From the NCBI GenBank assembly GCA_947289115.1, contig CAMYPG010000008.1, positions 1 to 53,551 of the forward strand: DNA of 53,551 nt, written 5' to 3'. This document shows positions 32,936-41,610 of the stretch, one piece after another. Position numbers and translations under genes: made by a program. The DNA comes from an uncultured Gardnerella sp. GTDB taxonomy: Bacteria; Actinomycetota; Actinomycetes; Actinomycetales; Bifidobacteriaceae. Numbering within the stretch: the first letter of the stretch is position 1; each line of letters begins with the position of its first letter. A model generated the notes under the pieces. It did no database searches, was not told where the DNA came from, and saw nothing but the letters and a program-made list of their open reading frames with translations.

Positions 32936-34645
32936 CTATTTTATATGCGCTTTGCGCTCGTAAATAGTAGACGTGCTTTCATAAACCCAAGCTTTCCAAG
33001 ACGTTTTAACGTTGGAAACAGCGTGCGCATTGTAATGCGAAATGTTGTAGTTTAAAGCCAAGAAGTAGTACCACGGCTGGCTGGATTCGCTAACAAAAAA
33101 TTCTGGCTCGCCCTTTGCAGCGCAATCCGTCAACTCTTGTGCTTGCTGGCTTGCAGTAGGGCTTTCATTCGTTATAAAAGTCTTGTTTTTGTAAGCGCAA
33201 TCTATAAGATTTTTAGAAAAATAAGGGTTTGCGCCTATTAAAAGCCACGAATATTGGTGAGTGTCGTTTTCTTCGTGAGAAATAACTTTTCCACTTTCGT
33301 CAACCTGCTCGTCGTTATGAAGCCAAGATGCTACAAAACGCTTATTTTGCAAGTGATTACTAGATATGTATTGTGCTACAGCTCTAGAAGGCGAATAGTC
33401 AAACAGAATGTCGTTTACGCAAGCAAACGCGTTCCAAATTAGGCTTGGTGCAAGGATTATCGATATTAGTAGGTTGATTTTAAAAGCTTTGCTTTTTATA
33501 AATCTGAATTTAGTAGGGGCGACTTTAACAAAAATCGCAGGAATATCCTTGTTGCTAAGCGGCTCTTTTATGTAACTAATCCAAAGCGCACTAAGCAAAA
33601 ACACAAAGATTAGACCTGCGTGGTGAAGCGTAAAATAGCGAATAGCTACGATTGTAAGAACGAGATAAGGGATTACAAGAACCGCAAGGAGTTTTCTGCG
33701 CTTGGCGATTTTAATTGCAAATGCCCAAATCACAAGACTAAAAATTGTGCATATTGTAATCGGCAAAAAGTCAAAAGTCATTCTTCGCATTGAAATATCG
33801 CCATAAAAGCTTGTAAACATGCTTTCGGAAGGCATTACGAATATAAAAGCGAAGCATTTTGCAATTGTTGAATTGCCATCAATCGTTGCGCGAGTGGCGA
33901 ATGCGTTTTTTGCTGGCCATGCAAGAGCAAGGTTTGCAGCGCCAAAAATGGCGATTAATCCCCAAGATATAAGTCGCGCCCAATTTGATGCGATTGTTGC
34001 TTTAATCGCGTGAAGAATGGAGCTAAAATTAAGAGTTTTGCTAATATTCTTGCTAAAAACTCGCCAAATCCAAGCAATTGTAAAGCCTGCAGCAAACGCA
34101 ATCCCGTACACGCTAAGCAAGCACATAAACATAAGACTAATCGCAAGTTTCCAAGCGCTAGAAGTCTTAGAATCCGCACTATTCCAATAATGTGCCGCTA
34201 CTAGCAAGCTTAAGCAAAGCAAAGCGTATGGTCGCGATGTAACACCGTACTGGAAGCAAGCAAAATAAGTAAACGGAATAAGAAAAGTTGCAAGGCTGCT
34301 TGCGCTTTTAAAAGGCGACTTAAAAATAAGCCACGCACCCAGTAGGCTTGCGCAAACCAGTTGAATACCCTTAATTCCAAACTCGTATGGAACGCTATTT
34401 TTAGCTGCAAGCGCAAGCAAAAGATTCCAAAAAGGAGGGTGACCCTCGTAATGGGGTCTAACGCTAATAATGTCTGTAAGCGACGAATCGCGCGCAATCA
34501 GCCAGCTTTGAGCTTCGTCAAACCAAGGTTCGTGGAAACACATTACGATTGCAATAATCGCAATGTATAAAACAAAAGCTAATAATAAAGCCAATGTGCG
34601 CGCGTTATGTGAATCTTGTAAATTGCGTGGCTTAAAAATCCGCAT
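32936..34645 (-). CDS. Multipass membrane protein, GT-C glycosyltransferase-like
   Basis: A 569-residue protein with about ten hydrophobic segments. Close to the N-terminus, after the first membrane helix, it has EPWFDEAQSWLIA and HYEGHPPFWNLLL, which resemble the acidic loop and following H/P-rich segment of GT-C enzymes (PMT/ArnT-like transferases that use lipid-phosphate sugars). A soluble C-terminal domain of about 150 residues begins near VAQYISSNHL. It lies 32 bases after rlmB in the same direction. The donor and acceptor are unknown; a role in cell-wall or surface glycan modification is inference. Confidence 0.62.
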   Translation of the reverse strand: MRIFKPRNLQDSHNARTLALLLAFVLYIAIIAIVMCFHEPWFDEAQSWLIARDSSLTDIISVRPHYEGHPPFWNLLLALAAKNSVPYEFGIKGIQLVCASLLGAWLIFKSPFKSASSLATFLIPFTYFACFQYGVTSRPYALLCLSLLVAAHYWNSADSKTSSAWKLAISLMFMCLLSVYGIAFAAGFTIAWIWRVFSKNISKTLNFSSILHAIKATIASNWARLISWGLIAIFGAANLALAWPAKNAFATRATIDGNSTIAKCFAFIFVMPSESMFTSFYGDISMRRMTFDFLPITICTIFSLVIWAFAIKIAKRRKLLAVLVIPYLVLTIVAIRYFTLHHAGLIFVFLLSALWISYIKEPLSNKDIPAIFVKVAPTKFRFIKSKAFKINLLISIILAPSLIWNAFACVNDILFDYSPSRAVAQYISSNHLQNKRFVASWLHNDEQVDESGKVISHEENDTHQYSWLLIGANPYFSKNLIDCAYKNKTFITNESPTASQQAQELTDCAAKGEPEFFVSESSQPWYYFLALNYNISHYNAHAVSNVKTSWKAWVYESTSTIYERKAHIK

Positions 34646-34677
34646 GAGTGTTAACTCTTAATTCGCAATGCTAATTA

Positions 34678-35673
34678 CTAATTTTGACTCAAGGCGGCAA
34701 GCCTACGAGCGTTAGCAACAGCATACAAGCTGATTCCAGCTGCAACGGATGCGTTAAGCGATTCAACAGCGCTAGAGATTGGGATTCCAGCAATAGCATC
34801 GCAAGCTTCACGCGTTAGGCGACTCATGCCCTTGCCTTCGCTTCCAAGAACTACAACAAGCGGATCTGTTTCAAAACCAGTTTCGCCAACAAGCTTGTCG
34901 CCGCCGCCATCAAGACCAATCGCGTACCATCCGCGTTCGCGCAAACCTTGAATCGCCTTGTTTAAATTCACAACGCGAGCAACAGGCAAGTGTGCTGCAG
35001 CTCCTGCAGAAACCTTCCAAGCGGCAGCCGTAACAGATGCGCTCCTGCGCTCAGGCAAGATTACACCATTTGCGCCAAAAGCTGCTGCGGAACGAATAAC
35101 AGCACCAAGATTTTGCGGATCAGTAACGCCATCTAGTGCTATAAACAATGGGCGCGCGTTAATGCGAGCGGCTGAAGAATCCGCCGCCTCCATAGCGCGA
35201 GACTTCTTTTCTGCGCGATCAACAAGCTCTTGCAGCGAATAATATTGATAAGGCTGCACTTTTAATATAATGCCTTGATGATTGGTGCTGTGAGCAATGC
35301 GATCCATTTCCAAGCGATCCGCTTCCAAAAGCCGCAAGCCTTGCATGCCAGCAAGCTTAACGATTTCGCGCGTGCGATCGTCGTGCTCAATGCGATTTGC
35401 AACATAAAGCTGCGTGCTAGGAACGCCTACGCGCAAAGCTTCAAGAGCTGCATTTCGCCCAATTACCAACTCGTCGCTATCTGTGCCCAACTTATCTACT
35501 CTTCGTCTAGCTGCCAAACGCGGATCTGCAAATGTGCGCTTAATCGCAGCCTTTTTAGCGAAATAAGCCTTATGATACACGCGGTCCTCTGCTTTAGGAG
35601 TAGGTCCCTTGCCGCGCAATGCATTACGATGTTTTCCACCCGACCCCTTGGTCGGTCCTTTTTTCATAGCCAT
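34678..35673 (-). CDS. rlmB: 23S rRNA 2'-O-methyltransferase, RlmB/TrmH family
   Basis: A SPOUT-fold methyltransferase that probably modifies 23S rRNA guanosine 2251. The 331-residue protein has a basic N-terminal tail (GKHRNALRGKGPTPKAEDR), a substrate-binding domain beginning VIGRNAALEALR, and the three SPOUT motifs LDGVTDPQNLGAVIRSA, VVLGSEGKGMSRL and IPISSAVESLNASVAAGI that form the knotted SAM site. I chose ATG 35673 because the tail from there matches actinobacterial RlmB proteins. A longer frame (to 35817) adds a hydrophobic, non-conserved stretch. It is followed in the same direction by the GT-C-like gene. Confidence 0.9.
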   Translation of the reverse strand: MAMKKGPTKGSGGKHRNALRGKGPTPKAEDRVYHKAYFAKKAAIKRTFADPRLAARRRVDKLGTDSDELVIGRNAALEALRVGVPSTQLYVANRIEHDDRTREIVKLAGMQGLRLLEADRLEMDRIAHSTNHQGIILKVQPYQYYSLQELVDRAEKKSRAMEAADSSAARINARPLFIALDGVTDPQNLGAVIRSAAAFGANGVILPERRSASVTAAAWKVSAGAAAHLPVARVVNLNKAIQGLRERGWYAIGLDGGGDKLVGETGFETDPLVVVLGSEGKGMSRLTREACDAIAGIPISSAVESLNASVAAGISLYAVANARRLAALSQN

Positions 35674-35886
35674 ATTCTTATTTTCACATGCCCCCGAGGC
35701 ATTGACGATGCTTTGGTGCTGCATTAGCGAGGCATTAGTATTTGGCGCTTTATGTGGCATAATAGAACGGTACTTAATTATTGTTATTGCAATAATCCAC
35801 AACCGCGCAATAATCAAGATTTTGAGTCAACTTTACGTAAAAATTTTGATTATTGACTACTCCGCGGCGCTCCCAAGGGGGGAAAT

Positions 35887-38844
35887 ATGGTTGATCAAAG
35901 CGATCAATCCAAAGATCCGTCATTGCAAGACGTGCAAAATGTTGCAAATTCGCTTAATGTAAACGTTTCTACTGGTTTAAGTAGTGATGAGGCGGCTAAA
36001 AGGCTCGCGCAATTTGGCTCGAACGTTTTAGCTAGCGCTCCTAAAACACCAGCGTGGAAGAGGTTCCTCGAACAGTTTAAAGATCCGCTTGTTTACTTGC
36101 TTATAGCGGCTACTATTATTTCCGCAATCGCATGGTTTGTTGAGCGCGCACAACATGGTGGCGAAAGTGGCGGCGAAGTTCTGCCGTTTGACTCAATAGT
36201 TATAATCGTGATTCTTATAGCAAACGCAGTTTTGGGCTATATTCAAGAGTCGCGCGCGCAAGAAGCAGTTGAAGCGCTGGCAAAAATGAGCGCTCCACAA
36301 ACGTCTGTTCTTAGAGATGGGCGAGTTATGCGCATAGATACGGCAGATGTTGTGCCTGGAGATATTTTGGTTCTTGGCGAAGGCGATGCTGTTTCTGCAG
36401 ATGCAAGGCTTATTGCAGCCGCTTCTTTGCGCGTTGCGGAAGCAAGCCTTACGGGAGAATCTGTTGCTGTTAGCAAGCGTCCAGAAACTCTAGCTTCGCC
36501 AAAATCTTTAGCAGACCGCACAAACATGGTGTTTAATGGCACTGCCGTAACGCAAGGCACTGGTCGCGCAATCGTCACGTCTACTGGCATGAAAACTCAG
36601 GTTGGAAAAATCGCGGATATGCTTTCTAGTGCGCAAGAAGAAGCCACTCCTCTCGAGAAGGAGATGGTTCGCGTATCTAAGGTTCTTGGAATCGCAGTGT
36701 GTATTATTGCAGCCGTTGTGCTTGCGTCTATGTGGGCGCTTGAAGGATTCCGCACTATTGAAGATGTTATAGATTCTTTGCTTCTTTCGGTATCTCTTGC
36801 TGTTGCTGCTGTTCCAGAAGGCTTGGCTGCTATTTTAACGGTTGTTCTTGCGCTTGGCGTGCAGCGCATGGTAAAGCATCATGCTGTTGTAAAAAAGCTT
36901 TCGTCTGTAGAAACGCTTGGCTCCGCATCTGTTATTTGCTCCGACAAAACGGGTACTTTAACTCGAAACGAGATGACTGTTGAGCGTGTTATAACGCCTA
37001 GCGGCCAAGTACAGCTTACGGGTAGTGGGTATAAGCCAGAGGGACGAATGGTTTTGCTGGATTCTTTAGATGCGGATTTGGCGGTTCATCCAGCTCTAGC
37101 TACAGAGGTGATTGGAGCGCTCGGCTCTGGGTATTTAGCAAACGATGGCGATTTGAACCATAATGAATCATCTGGCGCATGGCAGCCAGTTGGCGATCCT
37201 ACCGAGGTTTCGCTTATTGTTGCGGCGCGCAAAACCAAGGCGGACAAGCGTTACGCGCATCTTAGTCGCGTTGCGGAAGTGCCGTTTACTTCTGAGCGCA
37301 AGCGCATGTCTGTTGTTGTTAAAGACGATTCGGATTCTGGAAATCTTATTGTTTGCGCTAAAGGCGCTCCAGATGTTTTGCTTTCTTATTGCACGCGAAT
37401 CGCAGTTGCTGGCGCTGTTCGTCATCTTACAGACGGAGATCGCGAAGAGATTCTTGCAAACGTGGAAAAGCTCTCTGGCGAAGCGTATCGCACTCTTGCA
37501 ATGGCGTATAGGCCGCTTGGCGTAGATAGTTTAGCTAAAGTTGACGGCATGGTTTCTAACGCTGCCGGCCAAATCGCAGACGTTGCTGAACAAAGTGATG
37601 TTTTGGAGTCTGATTTGATTTGGAACGGCATGGTCGCGATTATTGATCCTCCTAGAATCGAAGTTCGAGATAGCGTTGCTCAAGCGCATCGTGCTGGAAT
37701 ACGAACTGTTATGATTACTGGCGATCATCCGCTTACCGCTGCTCGAATCGCTCGCGACCTTGGCATTATTGGAAAAGATGAGCATGCGCTTACAGGCGAT
37801 GAGCTTGACGAGTTGCTTTCTAGGGATGACGACAATATTGCTTTCGACGATGCGATTAGCAAAGTGAGCGTGTATGCGCGAGTAGCTCCAGAACACAAGC
37901 TTGCGATTGTTTCCTCGCTACAAAGGCAAGGCAATATTGTTGCTATGACTGGCGACGGCGTAAACGATGCTCCTGCTGTAAAGTCGGCAGATATTGGCGT
38001 TGCAATGGGTATTACGGGTACGGAAGTCACTAAAGAATCTGCCAAGATGATTTTGGCAGATGACAACTTCTCTACAATCGTTGCAGCAGTGCGCGAAGGT
38101 CGCGGAATTTTCGACAATATTCGTAAATTCTTGAGATATTTGCTTAGCTCCAACGTTGGCGAAGTGTTCACCGTGTTTGGTGGTGTAGTGTTTGCTGGCG
38201 CTTTGGGAATTACGCAGCCAAACTCTGTAGGCGTGACTTTACCTCTTCTTGCAACGCAGCTTTTGTGGATTAATTTGCTTACGGACGCTGCTCCTGCGCT
38301 CGCAATGGGTGTTGATCCGCAAACGGATGATGTTATGAATAGGCGTCCGCGAAGGCTTACGGATAGCGTTATTGATAAGCCAATGTGGGGAGACATTGTG
38401 TTTATTGGCGTGATTATGGCAGCTATAACGCTGATTGGCATGGACATGCATTTGGCTGGCGGATTGTTTACAGACCGCTCCACAACTGTTTTAACTCATG
38501 CAGCTCAAATGACTCACGCGCGCACAATGGGCTTCACTATTCTTGTGTTTGCTCAAATGCTTAATGCTCTTGCATCTCGCTCGCATTTGCAAAGCGTGTT
38601 TGTTGGCTTGTTCGCAAATCGTTGGCTTTGGGGTGCAATCGCAGTTTCCGTAGTGTTGCAGCTTGCTGTAATTTATATACCATTCCTTAATGGCCCGTTT
38701 GGCACAGTTCCGCTCGACTTTATGGAGTGGGTGGAGTGCCTTGGGCTTTCAATGGTTGTGCTTATTGCTTCGGAGTTAAGAAAGTGCGTTTTGCGATTTA
38801 TTGCTAAGCGCAAAGGCGCATCTTCTGTTGCAATTTCTGCCTAA
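35887..38844 (+). CDS. Cation-transporting P-type ATPase (Ca2+ type, P2A-like)
   Basis: A 985-residue ion pump, probably for Ca2+ export. It has the N-terminal cytoplasmic region with GLSSDEAAKRLAQFGSN, a TGES motif in EASLTGESVAV, PEGLAAILTVVLALGVQRM in helix M4, the phosphorylation site SDKTGT, the KGAPD nucleotide motif, MTGDGVNDAPAVKSADIGVAMG and a C-terminal membrane domain with about six helices. The PEGL motif in M4 is typical of P2A calcium pumps and related Na+/K+ types. A strong AAGGGGGG precedes the ATG. It stands alone between rlmB (divergent) and dcd. Confidence 0.9.
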   Translation: MVDQSDQSKDPSLQDVQNVANSLNVNVSTGLSSDEAAKRLAQFGSNVLASAPKTPAWKRFLEQFKDPLVYLLIAATIISAIAWFVERAQHGGESGGEVLPFDSIVIIVILIANAVLGYIQESRAQEAVEALAKMSAPQTSVLRDGRVMRIDTADVVPGDILVLGEGDAVSADARLIAAASLRVAEASLTGESVAVSKRPETLASPKSLADRTNMVFNGTAVTQGTGRAIVTSTGMKTQVGKIADMLSSAQEEATPLEKEMVRVSKVLGIAVCIIAAVVLASMWALEGFRTIEDVIDSLLLSVSLAVAAVPEGLAAILTVVLALGVQRMVKHHAVVKKLSSVETLGSASVICSDKTGTLTRNEMTVERVITPSGQVQLTGSGYKPEGRMVLLDSLDADLAVHPALATEVIGALGSGYLANDGDLNHNESSGAWQPVGDPTEVSLIVAARKTKADKRYAHLSRVAEVPFTSERKRMSVVVKDDSDSGNLIVCAKGAPDVLLSYCTRIAVAGAVRHLTDGDREEILANVEKLSGEAYRTLAMAYRPLGVDSLAKVDGMVSNAAGQIADVAEQSDVLESDLIWNGMVAIIDPPRIEVRDSVAQAHRAGIRTVMITGDHPLTAARIARDLGIIGKDEHALTGDELDELLSRDDDNIAFDDAISKVSVYARVAPEHKLAIVSSLQRQGNIVAMTGDGVNDAPAVKSADIGVAMGITGTEVTKESAKMILADDNFSTIVAAVREGRGIFDNIRKFLRYLLSSNVGEVFTVFGGVVFAGALGITQPNSVGVTLPLLATQLLWINLLTDAAPALAMGVDPQTDDVMNRRPRRLTDSVIDKPMWGDIVFIGVIMAAITLIGMDMHLAGGLFTDRSTTVLTHAAQMTHARTMGFTILVFAQMLNALASRSHLQSVFVGLFANRWLWGAIAVSVVLQLAVIYIPFLNGPFGTVPLDFMEWVECLGLSMVVLIASELRKCVLRFIAKRKGASSVAISA

Positions 38845-38934
38845 TATTTTCGACCGCGGCACGCGCTACACTTGGCATATTAGTGTATTTAAGTGTTTGT
38901 TTTACGCGGTTTTATCGCAAGGAGATTTGACGTT

Positions 38935-39516
38935 ATGCTGTTGTCTGATCGCGACATTCTCAAAGCTCATGACGAGGGTCATATTGATTTGACCCCATGG
39001 ACCCCACAAATGGTGCAGCCTGCGTCGATTGATGTGCGGCTCGACCGATTCTTCCGATTGTTCAATAATCACGCTTACACCTACGTGGATCCTGCAGAAA
39101 ATCAGGGGGAGTTGACTGAGCAGTTTGCGGTTGCCCCTGATGAACCTTGGATTTTGCATCCTGGCGAGTTTGCGCTTGGCTCCACTTGGGAGTATGTGAA
39201 GTTGGATTCCACAATTGCTGCGCGCTTAGAAGGCAAAAGTTCGCTTGGCCGTCTTGGAATTTTAACTCATTCCACGGCTGGCTTTATTGACCCGGGTTTT
39301 GAAGGCCACATTACTTTGGAGCTTTCAAACGTTAGCACTCTGCCAGTTAAATTGTGGCCAGGCATGAAGATTGGTCAAATGTGCTTCTTCAAGCTGAGTT
39401 CTCCTTGCGAAAATCCTTACGGGTCTTCTGTTAATGGATCTCACTATCAAGGTCAGCGTGGTCCAACACCATCTAGGTCTTATGAGAACTTCTATCGCGC
39501 AAATTTGGAAGATTAA
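38935..39516 (+). CDS. dcd: dCTP deaminase, bifunctional (dCTP to dUMP) type
   Basis: Supplies dUMP for thymidylate synthesis. The 193-residue protein begins MLLSDRDILKAHDEG, followed by QPASIDVRLD, the catalytic segment EGKSSLGRLGI and HSTAGFIDPGFEGHITLELSN with the active-site glutamate, and a C-terminal QGQRGPTPSRSY tail that closes over the nucleotide. Actinobacterial enzymes of this length and tail combine dCTP deaminase and dUTPase activity, so I expect dUMP release. ATG 38935 follows AAGGAG. The longer frame from 38893 is not supported. Confidence 0.94.
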   Translation: MLLSDRDILKAHDEGHIDLTPWTPQMVQPASIDVRLDRFFRLFNNHAYTYVDPAENQGELTEQFAVAPDEPWILHPGEFALGSTWEYVKLDSTIAARLEGKSSLGRLGILTHSTAGFIDPGFEGHITLELSNVSTLPVKLWPGMKIGQMCFFKLSSPCENPYGSSVNGSHYQGQRGPTPSRSYENFYRANLED

Positions 39517-39842
39517 ATTTATAAGATTAGAGTTGAAAATCTAGATTTGAAAGTCTAAATTTGTAAGATTAGCAACGAATATCAAGAAAAATCAGGGGAA
39601 AAGTAGTAAACTTTCAGGAACTTATCAGCTAACGTACTAGCAGCACTAAGGATTATGTGTTTTCATAATATTAGTGAAAAACTTAAAAAGTAATTCACGA
39701 AAGCTTATTCATATTTTTTCCTTTAATTTAAACCCCGACTTAAACGGTCGGGGTTTAAATTTTTATGTAGCGTTTAGGCGTTTAGCGCAGTGTTCGGATT
39801 ACAAGGGTTATAAATGCCAAAGCTGTGCCGTATGCTGTAGAT
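39517..39842. other. Noncoding spacer after dcd with a late terminator
   Basis: About 325 bases. The left part has short repeats (TTTGTAAGATTAG-like at 39519-39575). The middle is AT-rich with a small hairpin GCTAACGTACTAGC (about 39629). A terminator lies at 39725-39765, more than 200 bases from the dcd stop, so either the dcd mRNA has a long 3' UTR or a small RNA ends there. I see no clear promoter for such an RNA. Confidence 0.5.
39725..39765. terminator. Intrinsic terminator upstream of the esterase gene
   Basis: A 15-bp stem AATTTAAACCCCGAC/GTCGGGGTTTAAATT with a seven-base loop, followed by TTTT. The A tract on the left allows it to work in both directions. Confidence 0.88.
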
Positions 39843-40664
39843 ATGACTAATCATAACGGTGTGATCTCAGATGAGTTCGACAACGGCGAGTTTGACAATA
39901 ACGACAATAATGGCGATTTTGGCAGTGAGGATTCTGCTGCAAGCGCTTCAAATGGTCTACATGCTGGTCGCGAATCTAGTGTTGTTCCAGGCAGATTCGG
40001 CGAAGATTTACATGTAAACGCTGCTAAGTATTCTCGCGGAGAAGCGTCGGCTTACGCTACAAGACCTCTTCTTTTGCTTCTGCACGGGTGGGGTTCCAAT
40101 GAGGATGATTTGCTTGATTTGCTGCGCGTTGTTGCCCCTTATAATGATGCGATTTCTTTGCGCGCTCCGCTTCGATTAGATCAAGGCGCTTACAGCTGGT
40201 TCCATGATGCTGTTCCTCAGGGAGATGACTTAGATCGAGATATGTATGCTGCAGCTGCTGCAATTGACGAGTGGGTTGCTGCGAACGTTCCTGAAGATCG
40301 CGCTGTTGTGCCATTTGGTTTTTCGCAGGGTGCGGCTCTTGCTGTTCATATTCTCAGGCTTAACCCTGAACGTTATCGTGCAGCCGTTGCGCTTTCTGGC
40401 TTTGTAGCTCCTAATATTGCCAAGGATATTTCTCTTAATGATGATGTTCTTGCAGATCTTAATACGCCTGTTTTCTTTGGTTATGGTTTGGATGATGCTG
40501 TTATTGCTCCTTACGAGTTTTCGGCGGCTGCAGCCTGGCTTGAGGAACATACGTGGTTGGAAGAGAAGCGTTACCGAGGGCTTGACCATGCAGTTCACAT
40601 GGAAGAACTTGGCGATATTCGCTCTTGGTTTGCTTTGCACAATATTTCTTCGGGGCTAATGTGA
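39843..40664 (+). CDS. Carboxylesterase/phospholipase-family alpha/beta hydrolase
   Basis: A 273-residue serine esterase. After an acidic Asn/Asp-rich N-terminal stretch of about 50 residues, the hydrolase domain has the oxyanion motif LLLHGWGSNEDD, the nucleophile elbow GFSQGA, a catalytic Asp in YGLDDAVI and His in GLDHAVHMEE. This matches the YpfH/thioesterase-like family. The start is uncertain: ATG 39843 lacks a Shine-Dalgarno site, and a GTG at 39825 is in frame. The stop overlaps the next gene's start (GTGA), so it is coupled to tadA. Confidence 0.85.
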   Translation: MTNHNGVISDEFDNGEFDNNDNNGDFGSEDSAASASNGLHAGRESSVVPGRFGEDLHVNAAKYSRGEASAYATRPLLLLLHGWGSNEDDLLDLLRVVAPYNDAISLRAPLRLDQGAYSWFHDAVPQGDDLDRDMYAAAAAIDEWVAANVPEDRAVVPFGFSQGAALAVHILRLNPERYRAAVALSGFVAPNIAKDISLNDDVLADLNTPVFFGYGLDDAVIAPYEFSAAAAWLEEHTWLEEKRYRGLDHAVHMEELGDIRSWFALHNISSGLM

Positions 40665-41125
40665 CTTTGTGCGCGCGCGAATATGTTCCGCTAATGCAAG
40701 AGGCATTGCGACTTGCGCAAGTTGCTTCCGATTGTGGAGAGGTTCCAGTTGGCGCTGTTGTTGTAGATGGTTCTGGTGTGATTATTGGCCGCGGCTCTAA
40801 TCTTCGCGAGCGAGACGCGGATCCTCTTTCTCATGCAGAAATTCTTGCGATTAGGCAGGCGGCAGTATCTCGCAAGTCTTGGAATCTTAGCGATTGTGCG
40901 CTTGTTGTTACTTTGGAGCCTTGCCCTATGTGCGCTGGGGCGATTTTACAAACGCATATAAAACGTGTTATTTTTGGCGCATGGGATTCAAAACTTGGCG
41001 CATGTGGATCTGTTTGGGATATTCTGCGAGATCCTCATGTTGGCTCGCATCCGCAAGTTTTTGGTTCTGTTTGCGAATCGGAGTGTGTTCAGATTCTAAG
41101 CGATTTTTTTAAGAATTGCAGGTAG
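40661..41125 (+). CDS. tadA: tRNA adenosine(34) deaminase
   Basis: Makes inosine at the wobble position of tRNA-Arg(ACG), an essential step. The 154-residue protein has the zinc and catalytic motifs HAE (58-60) and PCPMC (87-91), with the family signature VPVGAVVVDGSGVIIGRGSNLRE and AGAILQTHIKRVIFGAWDSKLGACGS around them. The likely start is GTG 40661, which overlaps the esterase stop by four bases and has GGGG six bases upstream. An in-frame TTG at 40625 would overlap the previous gene further. Confidence 0.93.
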   Translation: MTLCAREYVPLMQEALRLAQVASDCGEVPVGAVVVDGSGVIIGRGSNLRERDADPLSHAEILAIRQAAVSRKSWNLSDCALVVTLEPCPMCAGAILQTHIKRVIFGAWDSKLGACGSVWDILRDPHVGSHPQVFGSVCESECVQILSDFFKNCR

Positions 41126-41290
41126 GTTTGATTTACTCAAGTCTTTTCTAGCTTTGTTTAGCCTTGTTCAATATAGTCTAGTTTTGTCTTCTTTTATTGT
41201 GTCTTATTTAATCTTATCTACTCGTATTTTTAAATTATTTTATTTTACTAATAATTATTTTAATAATATAAATTTCTTAATATTTTTATC
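41126..41290. other. Pyrimidine-rich AT spacer after tadA
   Basis: A T-rich stretch with repeated TCTAGYTTTGTYT-like units (about 41146-41190) followed by an A/T-only block. No hairpin terminator or gene is evident. It leads into the ribose-regulator promoter at 41291. Confidence 0.45.
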
Positions 41291-41337
41291 TTGCAATTGC
41301 GCTTTTTAAATGTTATAGTTGCGGTAACGTTACCGCA
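41291..41337 (+). promoter_or_regulatory. Promoter and LacI-type operator of the ribose regulator gene
   Basis: TTGCAA (41291-41296) and TATAGT (41314-41319) are spaced by 17 bases. The perfect 18-bp palindrome TGCGGTAACGTTACCGCA (41320-41337) follows at once and covers the expected transcription start. A central CG with inverted arms of this form is typical of LacI-family operators. The nearest LacI-type gene begins at 41611, so it is probably autoregulatory. Confidence 0.85.
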
Positions 41338-41488
41338 CAAGGTTTGCTACGGAAGCGAGAAGAGTGTGAAAACGTTATCTCATAGGTGACTTTGGTCAGC
41401 GCTGATGAAGCTACTTAGTGAGATTGAGGTTAGTAAAAACATCATATGCATAGATGCATAGTGTGATTCTCTCAAAAGAGAGGAGTAT

Positions 41489-41557
41489 ATGAAAAAACGT
41501 AATTTAGAATATAGAATACAAGAGAAAATCAGAGCATATAAATTGCAATGTAAATAA
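41489..41557 (+). CDS. Candidate 22-codon leader peptide before the LacI-type gene
   Basis: A short ORF (MKKRNLEYRIQEKIRAYKLQCK, written here in full only because it is near the limit: key points are two leading Lys, seven basic residues and one Cys) starts four bases after GAGAGGAG, one of the best ribosome binding sites in the window. It ends 53 bases before the regulator start. The upstream sequence CTCTCAAAAGAGAG (41469-41482 region) can fold over part of the Shine-Dalgarno sequence. It may be translated, may act as a leader, or may be chance. Confidence 0.42.
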   Translation: MKKRNLEYRIQEKIRAYKLQCK

Positions 41558-41610
41558 TCTTAAATGCTGTACTTGTATAGTTTTGTATAGTGTTACCGAT
41601 GGGAGGTGCT

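Noticed and set aside
39580..39720. Signal recognition particle RNA between dcd and the esterase/tadA genes
   Set aside because: The stretch has CAGG and AGCAGC, but they are 20 bases apart and the conserved GGAA tetraloop and helix 8 are missing.
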